64,000 nt of DNA, taken from the NCBI RefSeq assembly GCF_000785535.1, contig NZ_CP007595.1, positions 2,192,439 to 2,256,438 on the forward strand, given 5' to 3'. Positions 31,647-40,273 of the stretch are shown here, one piece after another; position 1 is the stretch's first letter, and every line of letters begins with the position of its first letter. The notes under the pieces were generated by a model. The model was not told where the DNA came from. It ran no database searches and saw nothing but the letters and a program-made list of their open reading frames with translations. The stretch comes from Arthrobacter sp. PAMC 25486. GTDB lineage: Bacteria > Actinomycetota > Actinomycetes > Actinomycetales > Micrococcaceae. The position numbers were made by a program, and so were the translations under genes.

Positions 31647-32672
31647 ATGAAGATTGGAATTCTCACCAGCGGCGGAGACTGCCCTGGCCTGAACGCAGTG
31701 ATCCGTGGCATCGTACTCAAGGGCATCAAGAGCTACGGCCATGAATTTGTTGGTTTTCGAGACGGTTGGCGCGGCGTGGTTGAGGGCGATGTCATGGACC
31801 TGCCCCGCCAGATGGTCCGCGGCATCTCCAAGCAGGGCGGCACCATCTTGGGCACCTCCCGCACCAACCCCTTTGAAGGCAATGGCGGCCCCGAGGTCAT
31901 CAAGGCACACATGGAGCGCCTCGGCGTCGACGCCCTGATCGCTATCGGCGGCGAAGGCACACTGGCCGCCGCACGCCGGCTCACCGACGCCGGACTGAAA
32001 ATTGTGGGCGTGCCCAAGACCGTTGACAACGACCTTGACGCCACCGACTACACCTTCGGTTTCGACACTGCCGTGCAGATTGCCACCGAGGCGATCGACC
32101 GCCTGCGCACCACAGGTGAATCCCACCACCGCTGCATGATTGCAGAGGTCATGGGCCGCCACGTTGGCTGGATTGCCCTGCATGCAGGCATGGCCACGGG
32201 CGCGCACGCTGTGCTGATCCCGGAGCAGAACACCAGCATGGACCAGATCGTTGAATGGGTGCAGGAAGCCCACGACCGCGGCCGCGCACCCCTCGTGGTT
32301 GTTGCCGAGGGCTTCGTCCCCGACCACCAGGATTCGGCACACTCCGAGCGCGGCCTGGACACCTTTGGCCGCCCCCGCCTGGGCGGCATCAGCGAGCAGC
32401 TGGCCCCTGAGATCGAGGCCCGCACAGGCATCGAAACCCGTGCCACCATTCTCGGCCACATCCAGCGTGGCGGCGTTCCCTCAAGCTTTGACCGCGTACT
32501 GGCCACCCGGCTGGGCATGGCCGCCGTCGATTCCGTCGTGGAAGGGCGCTGGGGCACCATGGTTTCGCTCAAGGGCACAGAGATTGAGCATGTCCCCTTC
32601 GAAGCGGCCCTCGGCAACTTGAAGACTGTTCCGCAGCACCGCTACGACGAAGCCGCCATTTTGTTCGGCTAA
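31647..32672 (+). CDS. pfkA: 6-phosphofructokinase
   Basis: PFK phosphorylates fructose 6-phosphate in glycolysis. It has 341 residues. The N-terminal nucleotide loop is MKIGILTSGGDCPGLNAVIRG. The donor-site motif reads GGEGT, with Gly where PPi-dependent enzymes carry Asp, followed by PKTVDNDLD with Lys where E. coli has Gly. This Gly/Lys combination is known in actinobacterial group III enzymes, for which ATP use is described, so ATP is the likely donor. GAAGGA precedes the ATG. Two consecutive hairpins follow the stop. Confidence 0.95.
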   Translation: MKIGILTSGGDCPGLNAVIRGIVLKGIKSYGHEFVGFRDGWRGVVEGDVMDLPRQMVRGISKQGGTILGTSRTNPFEGNGGPEVIKAHMERLGVDALIAIGGEGTLAAARRLTDAGLKIVGVPKTVDNDLDATDYTFGFDTAVQIATEAIDRLRTTGESHHRCMIAEVMGRHVGWIALHAGMATGAHAVLIPEQNTSMDQIVEWVQEAHDRGRAPLVVVAEGFVPDHQDSAHSERGLDTFGRPRLGGISEQLAPEIEARTGIETRATILGHIQRGGVPSSFDRVLATRLGMAAVDSVVEGRWGTMVSLKGTEIEHVPFEAALGNLKTVPQHRYDEAAILFG

Positions 32673-32712
32673 ATCCGAGTCCGGTTCACCGCCGCTTCAC
32701 CGCCGCCTTAAC

Positions 32713-32777
32713 CGCCGAGATGTGCGATGACGCCCTCAAGAGACTCTTTCTTGAGGGCGTCATCGCACATCTCGGCG
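32713..32777. repeat. Long palindrome, 29-bp perfect arms
   Basis: The arms 32713-32741 and 32749-32777 pair perfectly around seven bases. The right arm holds GTCATCGCACATCTCGGC, the same half-motif as the palindrome at 19761-19829 and the direct repeats. It lies 41 bp after the pfkA stop. Confidence 0.85.
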
Positions 32778-32790
32778 AAAATGATGGCGG

Positions 32791-32835
32791 ACGACGGCGG
32801 GGGGTCACCTTCTGGAGGTGACCTCCCGCCGTCGT
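32791..32835. terminator. Terminator hairpin between pfkA and the MFS gene
   Basis: The arms 32791-32810 and 32816-32835 pair over 20 bp with one mismatch. The stem base is ACGACGGCGG/CCGCCGTCGT, followed by GCTTT on the plus strand. It serves the convergent pfkA and exporter genes. Confidence 0.75.
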
Positions 32836-32868
32836 GCTTTAAGTACTCTGGCAATCTCGCCTGCGTGC

Positions 32869-34395
32869 CTAGTGCTCGGTCCGGGCGGGCGTTTCTGCCG
32901 AGTCCTTGGCAACCTCGGATGCCTTGGCGGAGTCAAATTCTGCGTAGATGGCCGACACTTCCCGGGGTTTGGCGAAGAAGATTGCCACGGCGGCTCCCAG
33001 CAGGACCGCGGCGGCGGGCAGCAGTGTTGACTGGGCCATGGCCGTTGAGAATCCTGCATGGAGGAATTCGGGCAGCGGTCCGGAGGCGCCGGCGGCACCT
33101 CCTGCCGCACCGGCCGGCATTTCGGCGGCCAGGCGGGCGGAGATCAGCGCCGCAATGGCGGCACTGCCCAGGACGGAACCAATCTGGCGGGTTGTGTTGT
33201 ACACCCCAGCCCCGGCACCGGCCTCCCGCGGGCCAAGGTTGCGGGTGGCCGTCGTCGACAGTGGCGCCCAAATGCCGGCGCTGGCAATGCCCAACAAGCC
33301 GCTGGGCAGCAGGAACAGCCAAATGGCAGTGTCCGGACTCATGAGTGACGCCGTCCAGGCAAGGGAAATCGACATGAGGACAAACCCTGTCGTGGCCACG
33401 TAACGCGGGTTGACGGCGTCCACCAGCTTGCCCACAAACGGTGCCAGGACCCCTGAGAACAAGGCCATGGGGACCATCATGAGTGCCGACTGGGTGGGTG
33501 TCATGCCGCGCACCAGCTGGTAGTAGAAGAACAACGGCAGGCTCATCGCCGTGACGCTGAAACCCATGGTGGTGATGGCGATGTTCGCCAGCGAGAAATT
33601 GCGCACCTTGAACAGGTGCAACGGCACCAGCGGTTCGCCCTTGTTGACCGCCTGCCACCAGACAAAGGCAACCAGGAACACGATGCCGGCGATGATCATG
33701 GTCCAGACATTGAGCGGACCGGCGATCGTTCCCCAGTCGTAGGTGGCCCCTTCCTGGATGCCAAAGACCAGCAGGAACAACCCCGCGGAACTAAGCGCAA
33801 CACCCAAGAGGTCGAACTTGTGATCGTGGGTTTTCAGTTTTGGAACCAACCGCCAGGCCAGCACAAAGGCAACAATTCCCACGGGGACGTTGACGAAGAA
33901 GATCCATTCCCAGCCCAGGCCGTCAACCAGGACGCCGCCCAGGATGGGTCCCACGAGCATGGCAACACCGGCGGTGGCACCCCAAAGCCCCATGGCGGGG
34001 CCACGCTTGTCAGGGGCGAAAATGCGGGTGATGATCGCCATCGTTTGCGGCGTCATCATGGCGGCGCCCAGGCCCTGGACCACGCGGGCCAGGATCAACG
34101 TCCCGATGTCTCCGGAGAAGCCGCACCACAGCGATGCAAGGGTGAACACAACCAGGCCCACCAAATAAAGGTTTTTGGGACCATACTTGTCGCCCAGCCG
34201 TCCGGTCACCAGCAGTGGTACTGCGTAGGCCAGCAAGTAGGCGCTCGTGACCCAGATGACCGAGTTGATGTCGGTGTTCAGCCCTTCCATGATCTTGGGG
34301 TTGGCCACCGAAACAATGGTTGAATCCACAAGGATCATGAAGAACCCCAGAACAAGTGCCCATAACGCGGGCCACGGTTTTGCCACGATTTCCAT
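32869..34395 (-). CDS. DHA2-type MFS drug exporter (EmrB/QacA family)
   Basis: This is a 508-residue exporter with 14 predicted membrane helices. The motifs are LVDSTIVSVANPKI (motif D1), GRLGDKYGPKNLYLVGL (motif A) and GPILGGVLVDGLGWEWIFFVNVPVG (motif C of antiporters). It should expel drugs or metabolites by proton exchange. It lies nine bp after the PadR gene on the same strand, so the regulator and exporter form an operon. Confidence 0.9.
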   Translation of the reverse strand: MEIVAKPWPALWALVLGFFMILVDSTIVSVANPKIMEGLNTDINSVIWVTSAYLLAYAVPLLVTGRLGDKYGPKNLYLVGLVVFTLASLWCGFSGDIGTLILARVVQGLGAAMMTPQTMAIITRIFAPDKRGPAMGLWGATAGVAMLVGPILGGVLVDGLGWEWIFFVNVPVGIVAFVLAWRLVPKLKTHDHKFDLLGVALSSAGLFLLVFGIQEGATYDWGTIAGPLNVWTMIIAGIVFLVAFVWWQAVNKGEPLVPLHLFKVRNFSLANIAITTMGFSVTAMSLPLFFYYQLVRGMTPTQSALMMVPMALFSGVLAPFVGKLVDAVNPRYVATTGFVLMSISLAWTASLMSPDTAIWLFLLPSGLLGIASAGIWAPLSTTATRNLGPREAGAGAGVYNTTRQIGSVLGSAAIAALISARLAAEMPAGAAGGAAGASGPLPEFLHAGFSTAMAQSTLLPAAAVLLGAAVAIFFAKPREVSAIYAEFDSAKASEVAKDSAETPARTEH

Positions 34396-34404
34396 GGGTA
34401 ATCC

Positions 34405-35016
34405 TTAGAGTTGAACGATTTCGGTCAATATTTGCGGGCTGGTCCGGCCGTCCATCCATGGCAGCGAACCATCGTCCAGCTGTGCACGGAGCGTTTCAAT
34501 CCAGGCCAGCTCGGCCCGCAGCAGGTGTTGCTGATAGTCCACATCGATCCAGAAGTGGCGGGGCACATCCCTGGATAGTGCGAGTTTCCTGTCGGCATCC
34601 AGGGCTGCCAACTCCTGCCCCAGGGCAACAACACGTTGCGCCAAAAGCTCGATGACCTCGGCTGCGGGGAGGTTATGCGCTTCGGAGAGCGCTTGGGGGA
34701 AGCGCGGATATTCCTTGACCGGCTCCGCCAGCAGTTCCCGCAGCCCCGCCGTCAGACTGGCCCTGCCGGCCGGCAGAATTGCGTAGTTGGTCCGCTCCGG
34801 CCGGTTTCCGTCCTTGACGGTTCCGGTCGCCTCAACCAGTCCGGCCTCCGCCAGCCGGCCCACGGCGTGGTACAGCGTGCCGGGCCTGACCTTGAGCAGC
34901 CTGTCCTCATGGCGGTGCATCAACAATTGGTACATCTCATAGGGGTGCATGGCCCGCTCAACCAACAGGCCCAGAGCGGCCAGTGCCAAGGCTGAGAGCT
35001 GTTTTGCCACTGCCAT
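34405..35016 (-). CDS. PadR family transcriptional regulator
   Basis: This is a 203-residue protein counted from ATG 35016. The winged helix includes ALGLLVERAMHPYEMYQLLM and KVRPGTLYHAVGRLAEAGLVEAT, followed by a long C-terminal helix domain of the AphA/Vir type. PadR regulators usually repress a neighbouring exporter or detoxifying enzyme and release DNA on binding the ligand. In-frame starts at 35028 and 35034 are possible. The perfect palindrome at 35094-35109 is a candidate operator. It is co-transcribed with the DHA2 exporter. Confidence 0.88.
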   Translation of the reverse strand: MAVAKQLSALALAALGLLVERAMHPYEMYQLLMHRHEDRLLKVRPGTLYHAVGRLAEAGLVEATGTVKDGNRPERTNYAILPAGRASLTAGLRELLAEPVKEYPRFPQALSEAHNLPAAEVIELLAQRVVALGQELAALDADRKLALSRDVPRHFWIDVDYQQHLLRAELAWIETLRAQLDDGSLPWMDGRTSPQILTEIVQL

Positions 35017-35093
35017 ACCACTTCTCATATCCAAGTGCCCACGTCGTTTTCCGCTGCCGCCCTACGTGGAGCGTTTCACTATTCCGCAAGAAG

Positions 35094-35109
35094 TATTCCA
35101 CGTGGAATA
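35094..35109. promoter_or_regulatory. Candidate PadR operator, 16-bp palindrome
   Basis: TATTCCACGTGGAATA is a perfect palindrome about 80 bp upstream of the padR-like start. A further half-site CTATTCC occurs 15 bases earlier (35079-35085). Confidence 0.5.
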
Positions 35110-35215
35110 GCTAAACGCCACTTAATTCTCTCCGATAGGGCGGGCTCATACGCGCTTGTTTCGGGTCACCGGGCCACAGCCTTTGCGGCCGCGGGCCGGT
35201 CCGCCAAGACTGCTA

Positions 35216-36313
35216 TTAGCGGGGTGCGCGCAAGAATCCCGTTTGCCGCCCGACCACTTGGCCGGCGTCGGTGGCGACGATGATTTCCTGGTTGGCGGGA
35301 TACATTTCCCCGTTGTCGTTCACGGTAAGCACAGCGTCAGGGTCAACGTTTCGCTTGACGAGGGCCAGCGCGATGGGCCCAATCTCAAAGTGCTGGGCAG
35401 CCGACGTCACAGTTCCCACGACACGTTCATCCAGCAGGACCTCACTGCCGGGAGCGGGCAGCGTGTGCAGAGAACCGTCGAGCTGCAAAAACACCAGCCG
35501 CCGCGGTGGGCGACCCAGGTTGTGCACCCGCGCAACGGTTTCCTGACCCTTGTAACAGCCCTTGTTCATGTGGACCGCCGTTCGCAGCAGGTCCAGTTCG
35601 TGCGGAATTGTTTTCTCGTCGGTTTCTGCACCGCGGCGGGGACGCCAGGCAGCCAACCGCAAGGCCTCTGCGGCCCAAACTCCTGCCAGCGGGCGGTCCC
35701 CCACCGTTGCTTCCAGCTCAAGCGCCGGGACCAGATATTCCCGCCACGGCCGCTCCAGGCCGGGGTGCTGGTCTTCCGGAATGGCAGCGTAGCTGTAGCC
35801 GCCAACTCCGATGTGAGGCCACGGATCAACCCACACCAAATGCTCGCTCCACTCCGGAACCTCCGTCACCGAGCCCAGCACAGCCCACCCGCCCGAGACG
35901 TCGGCGATCTCCACGCGGAGCATGAACTTCATCCGGTTCAGCCACTCGGCCAGCGGTGCGGCTTCCCCCGATTCAACAATCAGCCAGGTGGTTTCTCCGT
36001 CATCGACAACGCGGGCATCAAACTCAATGCGTCCCTGCACGGTCAGCAGCAGCAGTTCGGTGCCAACGTTGGGAGCAAGTTTCGTCGTGTCTTGTGATGA
36101 CAACGTGTTCAGCCAGCTGAGCCTGTCCGGCCCGGTCACCGTGACGACGCCGCGGTGTGAAAGATCCACGACGGCGGACCCCGGCTTCCCGAGGTAGCCC
36201 GCCAACAGGCGCTGCTCCCGGTTCGGATCCCCATAGTGGGCGGCAACTCCGGCATCGAGACCGCCGGCCTGTACGGCCCCGGTCCGGTTCAACAAAGGAC
36301 TCAAATAGCTCAT
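35216..36313 (-). CDS. ygfZ: YgfZ-type folate-binding protein (GcvT-like)
   Basis: This is a 365-residue protein of the YgfZ/CAF17 family, folate-dependent and linked to repair or assembly of certain Fe-S enzymes. The family signature K-G-C-Y-x-G-Q-E is seen as MNKGCYKGQETVARVHNLGR. The N-terminal part has the GcvT-like motif VVDLSHRGVVTVTGPDRLSWL. The start at ATG 36313 has no strong ribosome site. It precedes nothing obviously related. Confidence 0.9.
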   Translation of the reverse strand: MSYLSPLLNRTGAVQAGGLDAGVAAHYGDPNREQRLLAGYLGKPGSAVVDLSHRGVVTVTGPDRLSWLNTLSSQDTTKLAPNVGTELLLLTVQGRIEFDARVVDDGETTWLIVESGEAAPLAEWLNRMKFMLRVEIADVSGGWAVLGSVTEVPEWSEHLVWVDPWPHIGVGGYSYAAIPEDQHPGLERPWREYLVPALELEATVGDRPLAGVWAAEALRLAAWRPRRGAETDEKTIPHELDLLRTAVHMNKGCYKGQETVARVHNLGRPPRRLVFLQLDGSLHTLPAPGSEVLLDERVVGTVTSAAQHFEIGPIALALVKRNVDPDAVLTVNDNGEMYPANQEIIVATDAGQVVGRQTGFLRAPR

Positions 36314-36424
36314 AACGGTTGCAACGCCTTCTACTAGTGGCCTATTCCGAACGGTCGATTTGATGCCGGGCCGTTGCGGCCAACAGCGGCAGGCAACCGC
36401 ATCCGCCGTCGATCCCCACCAGCT

Positions 36425-36486
36425 GATACGCAGAAAACGACGAAAAACACATGAAAACCATGAATTCTCGCCGTTTCCTTCGGGTC
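36425..36486. repeat. Degenerate inverted repeat, family AACTGACCCGCAG
   Basis: GATACGCAGAAAACGACGA (36425-36443) faces TCTCGCCGTTTCC...GGGTC (36466-36486). It is the most decayed of three copies; the others are at 38959-39028 and 51254-51323. It lies between ygfZ and the nitrobindin-like gene. Confidence 0.5.
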
Positions 36487-36560
36487 CACACCGGCAGGAC
36501 TCCCTAGCCGGTGCACGAGGTGAGGGCGCCGGTGGGGAGGATCAGTTTTAAGATGTGTGG

Positions 36561-37163
36561 CTAGGCGGAGACTTTGCGCAGGGCGGCCGAAGCGTGGGCG
36601 TCCAGCGACTTCCCTTGCGCGGCAACATCCCAGCGCCAGAACAAGTCGCCGTTGACAAGTCCGAAGATGCGGGTGGCTGCGGTGTAGTCCTTGGCGCCGG
36701 CACCGCGCATGACGGCGTCGGTGGAGAGCTGGATCTGGGGGCCCTTGATGGTGCCGTAATACAGCTCGGAGATGCCGCCGGGGTGAACGATGTTCGCCAT
36801 GATGTCAAAGCCGCCGTCAGCATTGCGAAGCGCCTCGACATCGTCGGCGGTCCTCAGTGCGGGGACCATGTCGGCCGGGATCAGGCCGGGTCCGCCGTCG
36901 GAGTCATTGAGGGTGCGGTCTAGCTGCCAGAACCCTGTCTCGACGGAGAGCGGGCGCAGGATGGTGCCGTCTTCATCGGACAGCCAGGACTCGGCCGTGT
37001 ATTGCAGATATGGCAGGCCGTTGGCCTTGAAGGTCACGGTCTGGGTGAAGTGCTCGGAATTTTCCTCGCCGGCACCCAGCCTGCCGGTGCCCGTCCAGGT
37101 GCCAAGCAGCCAGGACAGCGGAACCAGTTCGGGGGTTAAGTCAGTGGGTATCTCAATGGCCAT
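36561..37163 (-). CDS. Nitrobindin-like (FABP/DUF1794) beta-barrel protein
   Basis: This is a 200-residue protein of the THAP4/nitrobindin group, heme-binding 10-strand beta barrels; some act as peroxynitrite isomerases. The N-terminal signature is LSWLLGTWTGTGRLGAGE, close to the family G-x-W-x-G-x-G. The proximal His expected near the C-terminus was not identified with certainty. A 37-residue membrane peptide gene ends six bases upstream of its start, so the two are co-transcribed. Confidence 0.82.
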   Translation of the reverse strand: MAIEIPTDLTPELVPLSWLLGTWTGTGRLGAGEENSEHFTQTVTFKANGLPYLQYTAESWLSDEDGTILRPLSVETGFWQLDRTLNDSDGGPGLIPADMVPALRTADDVEALRNADGGFDIMANIVHPGGISELYYGTIKGPQIQLSTDAVMRGAGAKDYTAATRIFGLVNGDLFWRWDVAAQGKSLDAHASAALRKVSA

Positions 37164-37169
37164 GGCAGT

Positions 37170-37283
37170 TTACTGCTGACCCTTGAAGAGGCGCCACACC
37201 ACCAGTCCGGCAAACCAGGCCATGGCTACGCCGGCCAGCGCGAGGAGGCAGATAAAGAAGATTTCTAAGGCAAGTACGCTCAT
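37170..37283 (-). CDS. 37-residue single-helix membrane protein
   Basis: ATG 37283 to TAA 37170 encodes a peptide that is mostly one hydrophobic helix (EIFFICLLALAGVAMAWFAG) with a short basic C-terminus (VVWRLFKGQQ). The TAGGAT box lies exactly six bases upstream of the ATG, suggesting leaderless translation, and the stop is six bases before the nitrobindin-like start. It has no known family that I recognise. The pairing of a clean promoter, a membrane helix and a tight operon makes it a likely real small gene. Confidence 0.7.
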   Translation of the reverse strand: MSVLALEIFFICLLALAGVAMAWFAGLVVWRLFKGQQ

Positions 37284-37289
37284 AATGCC

Positions 37290-37295
37290 ATCCTA
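37290..37295 (-). promoter_or_regulatory. -10 box TAGGAT, leaderless start
   Basis: TAGGAT, then six bases, then the ATG of the 37-residue membrane protein gene. Confidence 0.5.
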
Positions 37296-37335
37296 CAATG
37301 TTCTTCGAACGGATCTTGACTGACCACGGCGCGAC

Positions 37336-38070
37336 CTAGTGCAGGAGCATTTTCTCCACGAAATAGACCAGGGCACCGAGGGACAACACGGGTGCCAGGG
37401 CCGCCGCAACCATGCCGAGCAGGTTGCGGGTCGGGCCGGTCAGAGTCCGCAGCCGCCGGAAGGAGGTGATGACGGCTCCGACAAGAAGGCCCAAAATGGC
37501 GGCCGGGACAATGCGCACGTCGGAAAATAACAGTGCCACCAGCGGGCCTGCCAGGGTGGCCAGGACGATTGCCAGCGGGGCCAGCACCCTGTCCGGCCAG
37601 TTGACCATGCCAACGAGGAGCGCAACTGCGGTGCTGATGGCGATGATAAGTGTCATTCCTGGCTCGCCCAGAAATCTGAAGGAGCCCACCCAGCCACAAG
37701 CAAAACCGGCGATGGCGACGCCTGCCCCGGCGCCCAGCGTGGATTCCAGGCGCCTCTTTTGCCCGGTTCCGCGAATGAGCTGGACCACCATGACCGCGCC
37801 GAAACCCAGTGCAAGGTAGATGGGTGTCCAGGCTAGATAGTCGCTGTTGACGGTCAATCCCGCCGTCAACGCAGCAGCGCCACCCGTCAGGGCAAGGACG
37901 GTGCCCAGTGTCTTCTTCGCCGGGATGTTGAGGTAATGCGGCCAGCCATAGCCAAAGGCCACGGCAAGGGCGATACTGACGCCCATCGCCCAGCCCAGGC
38001 CAAGAAAGTGTCCGGCCACCAGCAGTGCTAGGGCGATGATTCCAATAAGTCCGGCTATTGATGACTTCAC
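37336..38070 (-). CDS. Polytopic membrane protein, unknown function
   Basis: This is a 244-residue protein with about eight hydrophobic segments and small cytoplasmic loops containing basic residues (GTGQKRRLES, SFRRLRTL). It was not recognised as a named family. The GTG at 38070 is chosen because CAGGA lies seven bases upstream. It is divergent from glnR. Confidence 0.7.
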   Translation of the reverse strand: MKSSIAGLIGIIALALLVAGHFLGLGWAMGVSIALAVAFGYGWPHYLNIPAKKTLGTVLALTGGAAALTAGLTVNSDYLAWTPIYLALGFGAVMVVQLIRGTGQKRRLESTLGAGAGVAIAGFACGWVGSFRFLGEPGMTLIIAISTAVALLVGMVNWPDRVLAPLAIVLATLAGPLVALLFSDVRIVPAAILGLLVGAVITSFRRLRTLTGPTRNLLGMVAAALAPVLSLGALVYFVEKMLLH

Positions 38071-38217
38071 ACATCAATCCTGCCCTATTCTGCCGGTACA
38101 CTGTGGAACAACCCTGAAAATGGAGCGCCGGAGTTGGCTCGTCCACACCATTTTCCTTGGTCTGGCTATTGGTTCCTCGCTCAAAGGTGCGCGCTAAAAG
38201 TACTTTGTTAGGAAGTC

Positions 38218-38916
38218 ATGTCGCAGATTCTCATGCTGACCAACGACCGCGGGAGTTCCGTGGAGGTCCTGCCTGCGCTGGAACTTTTGAGCCACGCCGT
38301 CCACATTCTTCCTGCTGTGCCCACAGCCTTGCTGGAGGCGAAGCCGACGGAACTCATCATGGTCGATGCCCGCAAGGATTTGGTTGGCTCCCGCTCCCTG
38401 ACACAGCTGCTGCGGGCCACCGGGATCAGCGTGCCGCTCCTGCTGGTGTTGACCGAAGGCGGCATGGCTGCCGTATCGGCTTCCTGGGCCGCCGACGACG
38501 TCATCCTCAACACCGCAGGCCCTGCCGAAGTGGAGGCCCGGATCCGCCTGGCCTTGACTCGCGCTGCCAGCACCGAAAACGGCACACATCAGGAAATCCA
38601 GGCGGCAGGAATCGTCATTGACGAGGACAGCTATACGGCCAGGGTCCACGGCACCGCACTGAACCTGACGTACAAGGAATTTGAGTTGTTGAAGTACCTG
38701 GCCCAGCACCCGGGGCGCGTCTTCACCCGGGCCCAACTACTCAACGAGGTATGGGGCTACGACTACTACGGTGGCACTCGCACGGTTGACGTCCACGTGC
38801 GTCGACTGCGGGCCAAGCTCGGCTCGGAGAATGAAAATTTGATCTGCACCGTGCGCAACGTTGGCTACCGGTTGACCATCTCCAAGGTCCCCGATGACGC
38901 ACTCGCCGACGCATAG
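38218..38916 (+). CDS. glnR: Nitrogen regulator GlnR (atypical OmpR type)
   Basis: This is a 232-residue OmpR-family regulator. The receiver domain is of the atypical GlnR kind ([54 protein letters not shown]), which works without Asp phosphorylation. The DNA-binding winged helix begins at [31 protein letters not shown] and ends at VRNVGYRLT. GlnR controls ammonium assimilation and nitrogen genes in actinobacteria. AGGA lies five bases before the ATG. The gene is followed by mshD and ppk-mutT1. Confidence 0.9.
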   Translation: MSQILMLTNDRGSSVEVLPALELLSHAVHILPAVPTALLEAKPTELIMVDARKDLVGSRSLTQLLRATGISVPLLLVLTEGGMAAVSASWAADDVILNTAGPAEVEARIRLALTRAASTENGTHQEIQAAGIVIDEDSYTARVHGTALNLTYKEFELLKYLAQHPGRVFTRAQLLNEVWGYDYYGGTRTVDVHVRRLRAKLGSENENLICTVRNVGYRLTISKVPDDALADA

Positions 38917-38958
38917 CCGGCCGTAGGCTGGCCCCCAAGGCGTCTCTCGGAATTAAAG

Positions 38959-39028
38959 AACTGACCCGCAGAAAACGGCGATAAGTCAACGATTTCGTTG
39001 AATTCTCGCCATCTTCTGCGGGTCAGTT
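38959..39028. repeat. Inverted repeat, family AACTGACCCGCAG
   Basis: AACTGACCCGCAGAA (38959 on) faces TTCTGCGGGTCAGTT (ending 39028), with arms of 23 bp and two mismatches. A second perfect inverted repeat TCAACGATTTCGTTGA fills the centre (38986-39001). It lies in the 302-bp gap after glnR, in which no gene is seen. Confidence 0.75.
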
Positions 39029-39206
39029 TCATATTGGTGGAGGACATACGGGTCGAACGTATCGAGGACACCCCACTGGTGCATCCCCCCAGTGCCTATC
39101 TCAAGAACAATGAAGTTCGCAAGATGTGCTGCTCCCAAACTCTAAGGCACGTCCGCCCCCGTACGCAAACCGGCCCCACCTCTCGCAATGTCTTGGGCCG
39201 GGCCAC

Positions 39207-39212
39207 TAGGCT
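39207..39212 (+). promoter_or_regulatory. -10 box TAGGCT, leaderless start of mshD
   Basis: TAGGCT, then six bases, then the mshD ATG at 39219. This supports 39219 over the GTG at 39213. Confidence 0.5.
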
Positions 39213-39218
39213 GTGGTT

Positions 39219-40199
39219 ATGAGCCCCGCACATATTGAGAACTGGCCGGTCACAGTCATCAACGGCGCCCCATCCCCGGAGATCCTGCAGGAAATCCAGA
39301 CGGTGATTGATGCTGCCGAGGACGCCGACGGCAACCCGCCCTTCTCCGAGCAGACTCTGGTGGAATTGAAATCCACAGCTGCGGGCCCGCACAGCGTCCT
39401 GACGCTGCTCACCTACGCCCCGGAGGACGCTTCCCCTACCGTCGGCGAGGACCTTGCGGGCGTGGCCGTCGTTGTTCTCAACGGCAGCGAGGGTGTGCTG
39501 GAAATTGTTGTCCACCCCGCCTACCGCAATGATGGCGTGGGGGCGATCCTCGCCGACAAGCTGGTGGAAATCCGCGGCCTGCAGGGCATCAAGGCCTGGT
39601 CCCACGGTGGCCATGAGGCAGCCGCGGATTTGGCTGCCAGTTACGGTTACCGTGCCATCCGCGAACTGTGGCGCATGCGCCTGGTCCGGCAGGCGCCGTC
39701 GTCCGCTGATTCCCAGGTTCCCGCTGACTATCCAACGCCCGACGGCGTGAGCTTGCGGACATTTGTCCCGCACCAGGACGAGGTTCCCTGGGTTGCTGCC
39801 AATGCTGCCGCGTTTGCGGACCATCCCGAGCAGGGTTCGCTGACCCTCGCCGATCTACAGGCGCGCATGGAGGAACCGTGGTTTGATCCGGCCGGTTTCT
39901 TCCTCGCCGTCAACGACGCGGATGAGATTCTCGGCTTCCACTGGACCAAGGTCCACGGTGCACGCTCCGGCCAGGAAGCCATGGGCGAAGTGTACGTTGT
40001 GGGAGTGACCCCGGCCGCCCAGGGATTGGGGCTCGGGAAGACGCTGACACGGCAGGGCCTGGATCATCTGCAAAACGCCGGCCTGCGTGCCATCATGCTG
40101 TACGTTGACGCCGACAATGAAGCCGCCGTCTCGCTCTACCGCAAGCTGGGATTCACCAAGTGGGACTCCGATGTCATGTATGGACCCGTATCCGCCTAA
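39219..40199 (+). CDS. mshD: Mycothiol synthase
   Basis: MshD acetylates Cys-GlcN-Ins in the last step of mycothiol synthesis. It has 326 residues with two GNAT domains; the second carries the acetyl-CoA loop VYVVGVTPAAQGLGLGKTLTRQGLDHL and the family-specific MLYVDADNEAAVSLYRKLGFTKW. The first domain has VVHPAYRNDGVGAILADKLVE. The start at 39219 is supported by a leaderless -10 box. It places the organism among mycothiol-producing actinobacteria. Confidence 0.93.
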   Translation: MSPAHIENWPVTVINGAPSPEILQEIQTVIDAAEDADGNPPFSEQTLVELKSTAAGPHSVLTLLTYAPEDASPTVGEDLAGVAVVVLNGSEGVLEIVVHPAYRNDGVGAILADKLVEIRGLQGIKAWSHGGHEAAADLAASYGYRAIRELWRMRLVRQAPSSADSQVPADYPTPDGVSLRTFVPHQDEVPWVAANAAAFADHPEQGSLTLADLQARMEEPWFDPAGFFLAVNDADEILGFHWTKVHGARSGQEAMGEVYVVGVTPAAQGLGLGKTLTRQGLDHLQNAGLRAIMLYVDADNEAAVSLYRKLGFTKWDSDVMYGPVSA

Positions 40200-40273
40200 C
40201 CTGCCCGTTGCACCCATTCCCGCTGCGGCTTGTAAGGTTGTTTTAAGGCACTACCGACGATGAGGACTTGTTG

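Noticed and set aside
38120..38197. 25-codon ATG frame ahead of glnR with one hydrophobic stretch
   Set aside because: There is no ribosome site, and the TACACT box (38097-38102) is not placed for a leaderless start. It is probably part of the glnR leader.
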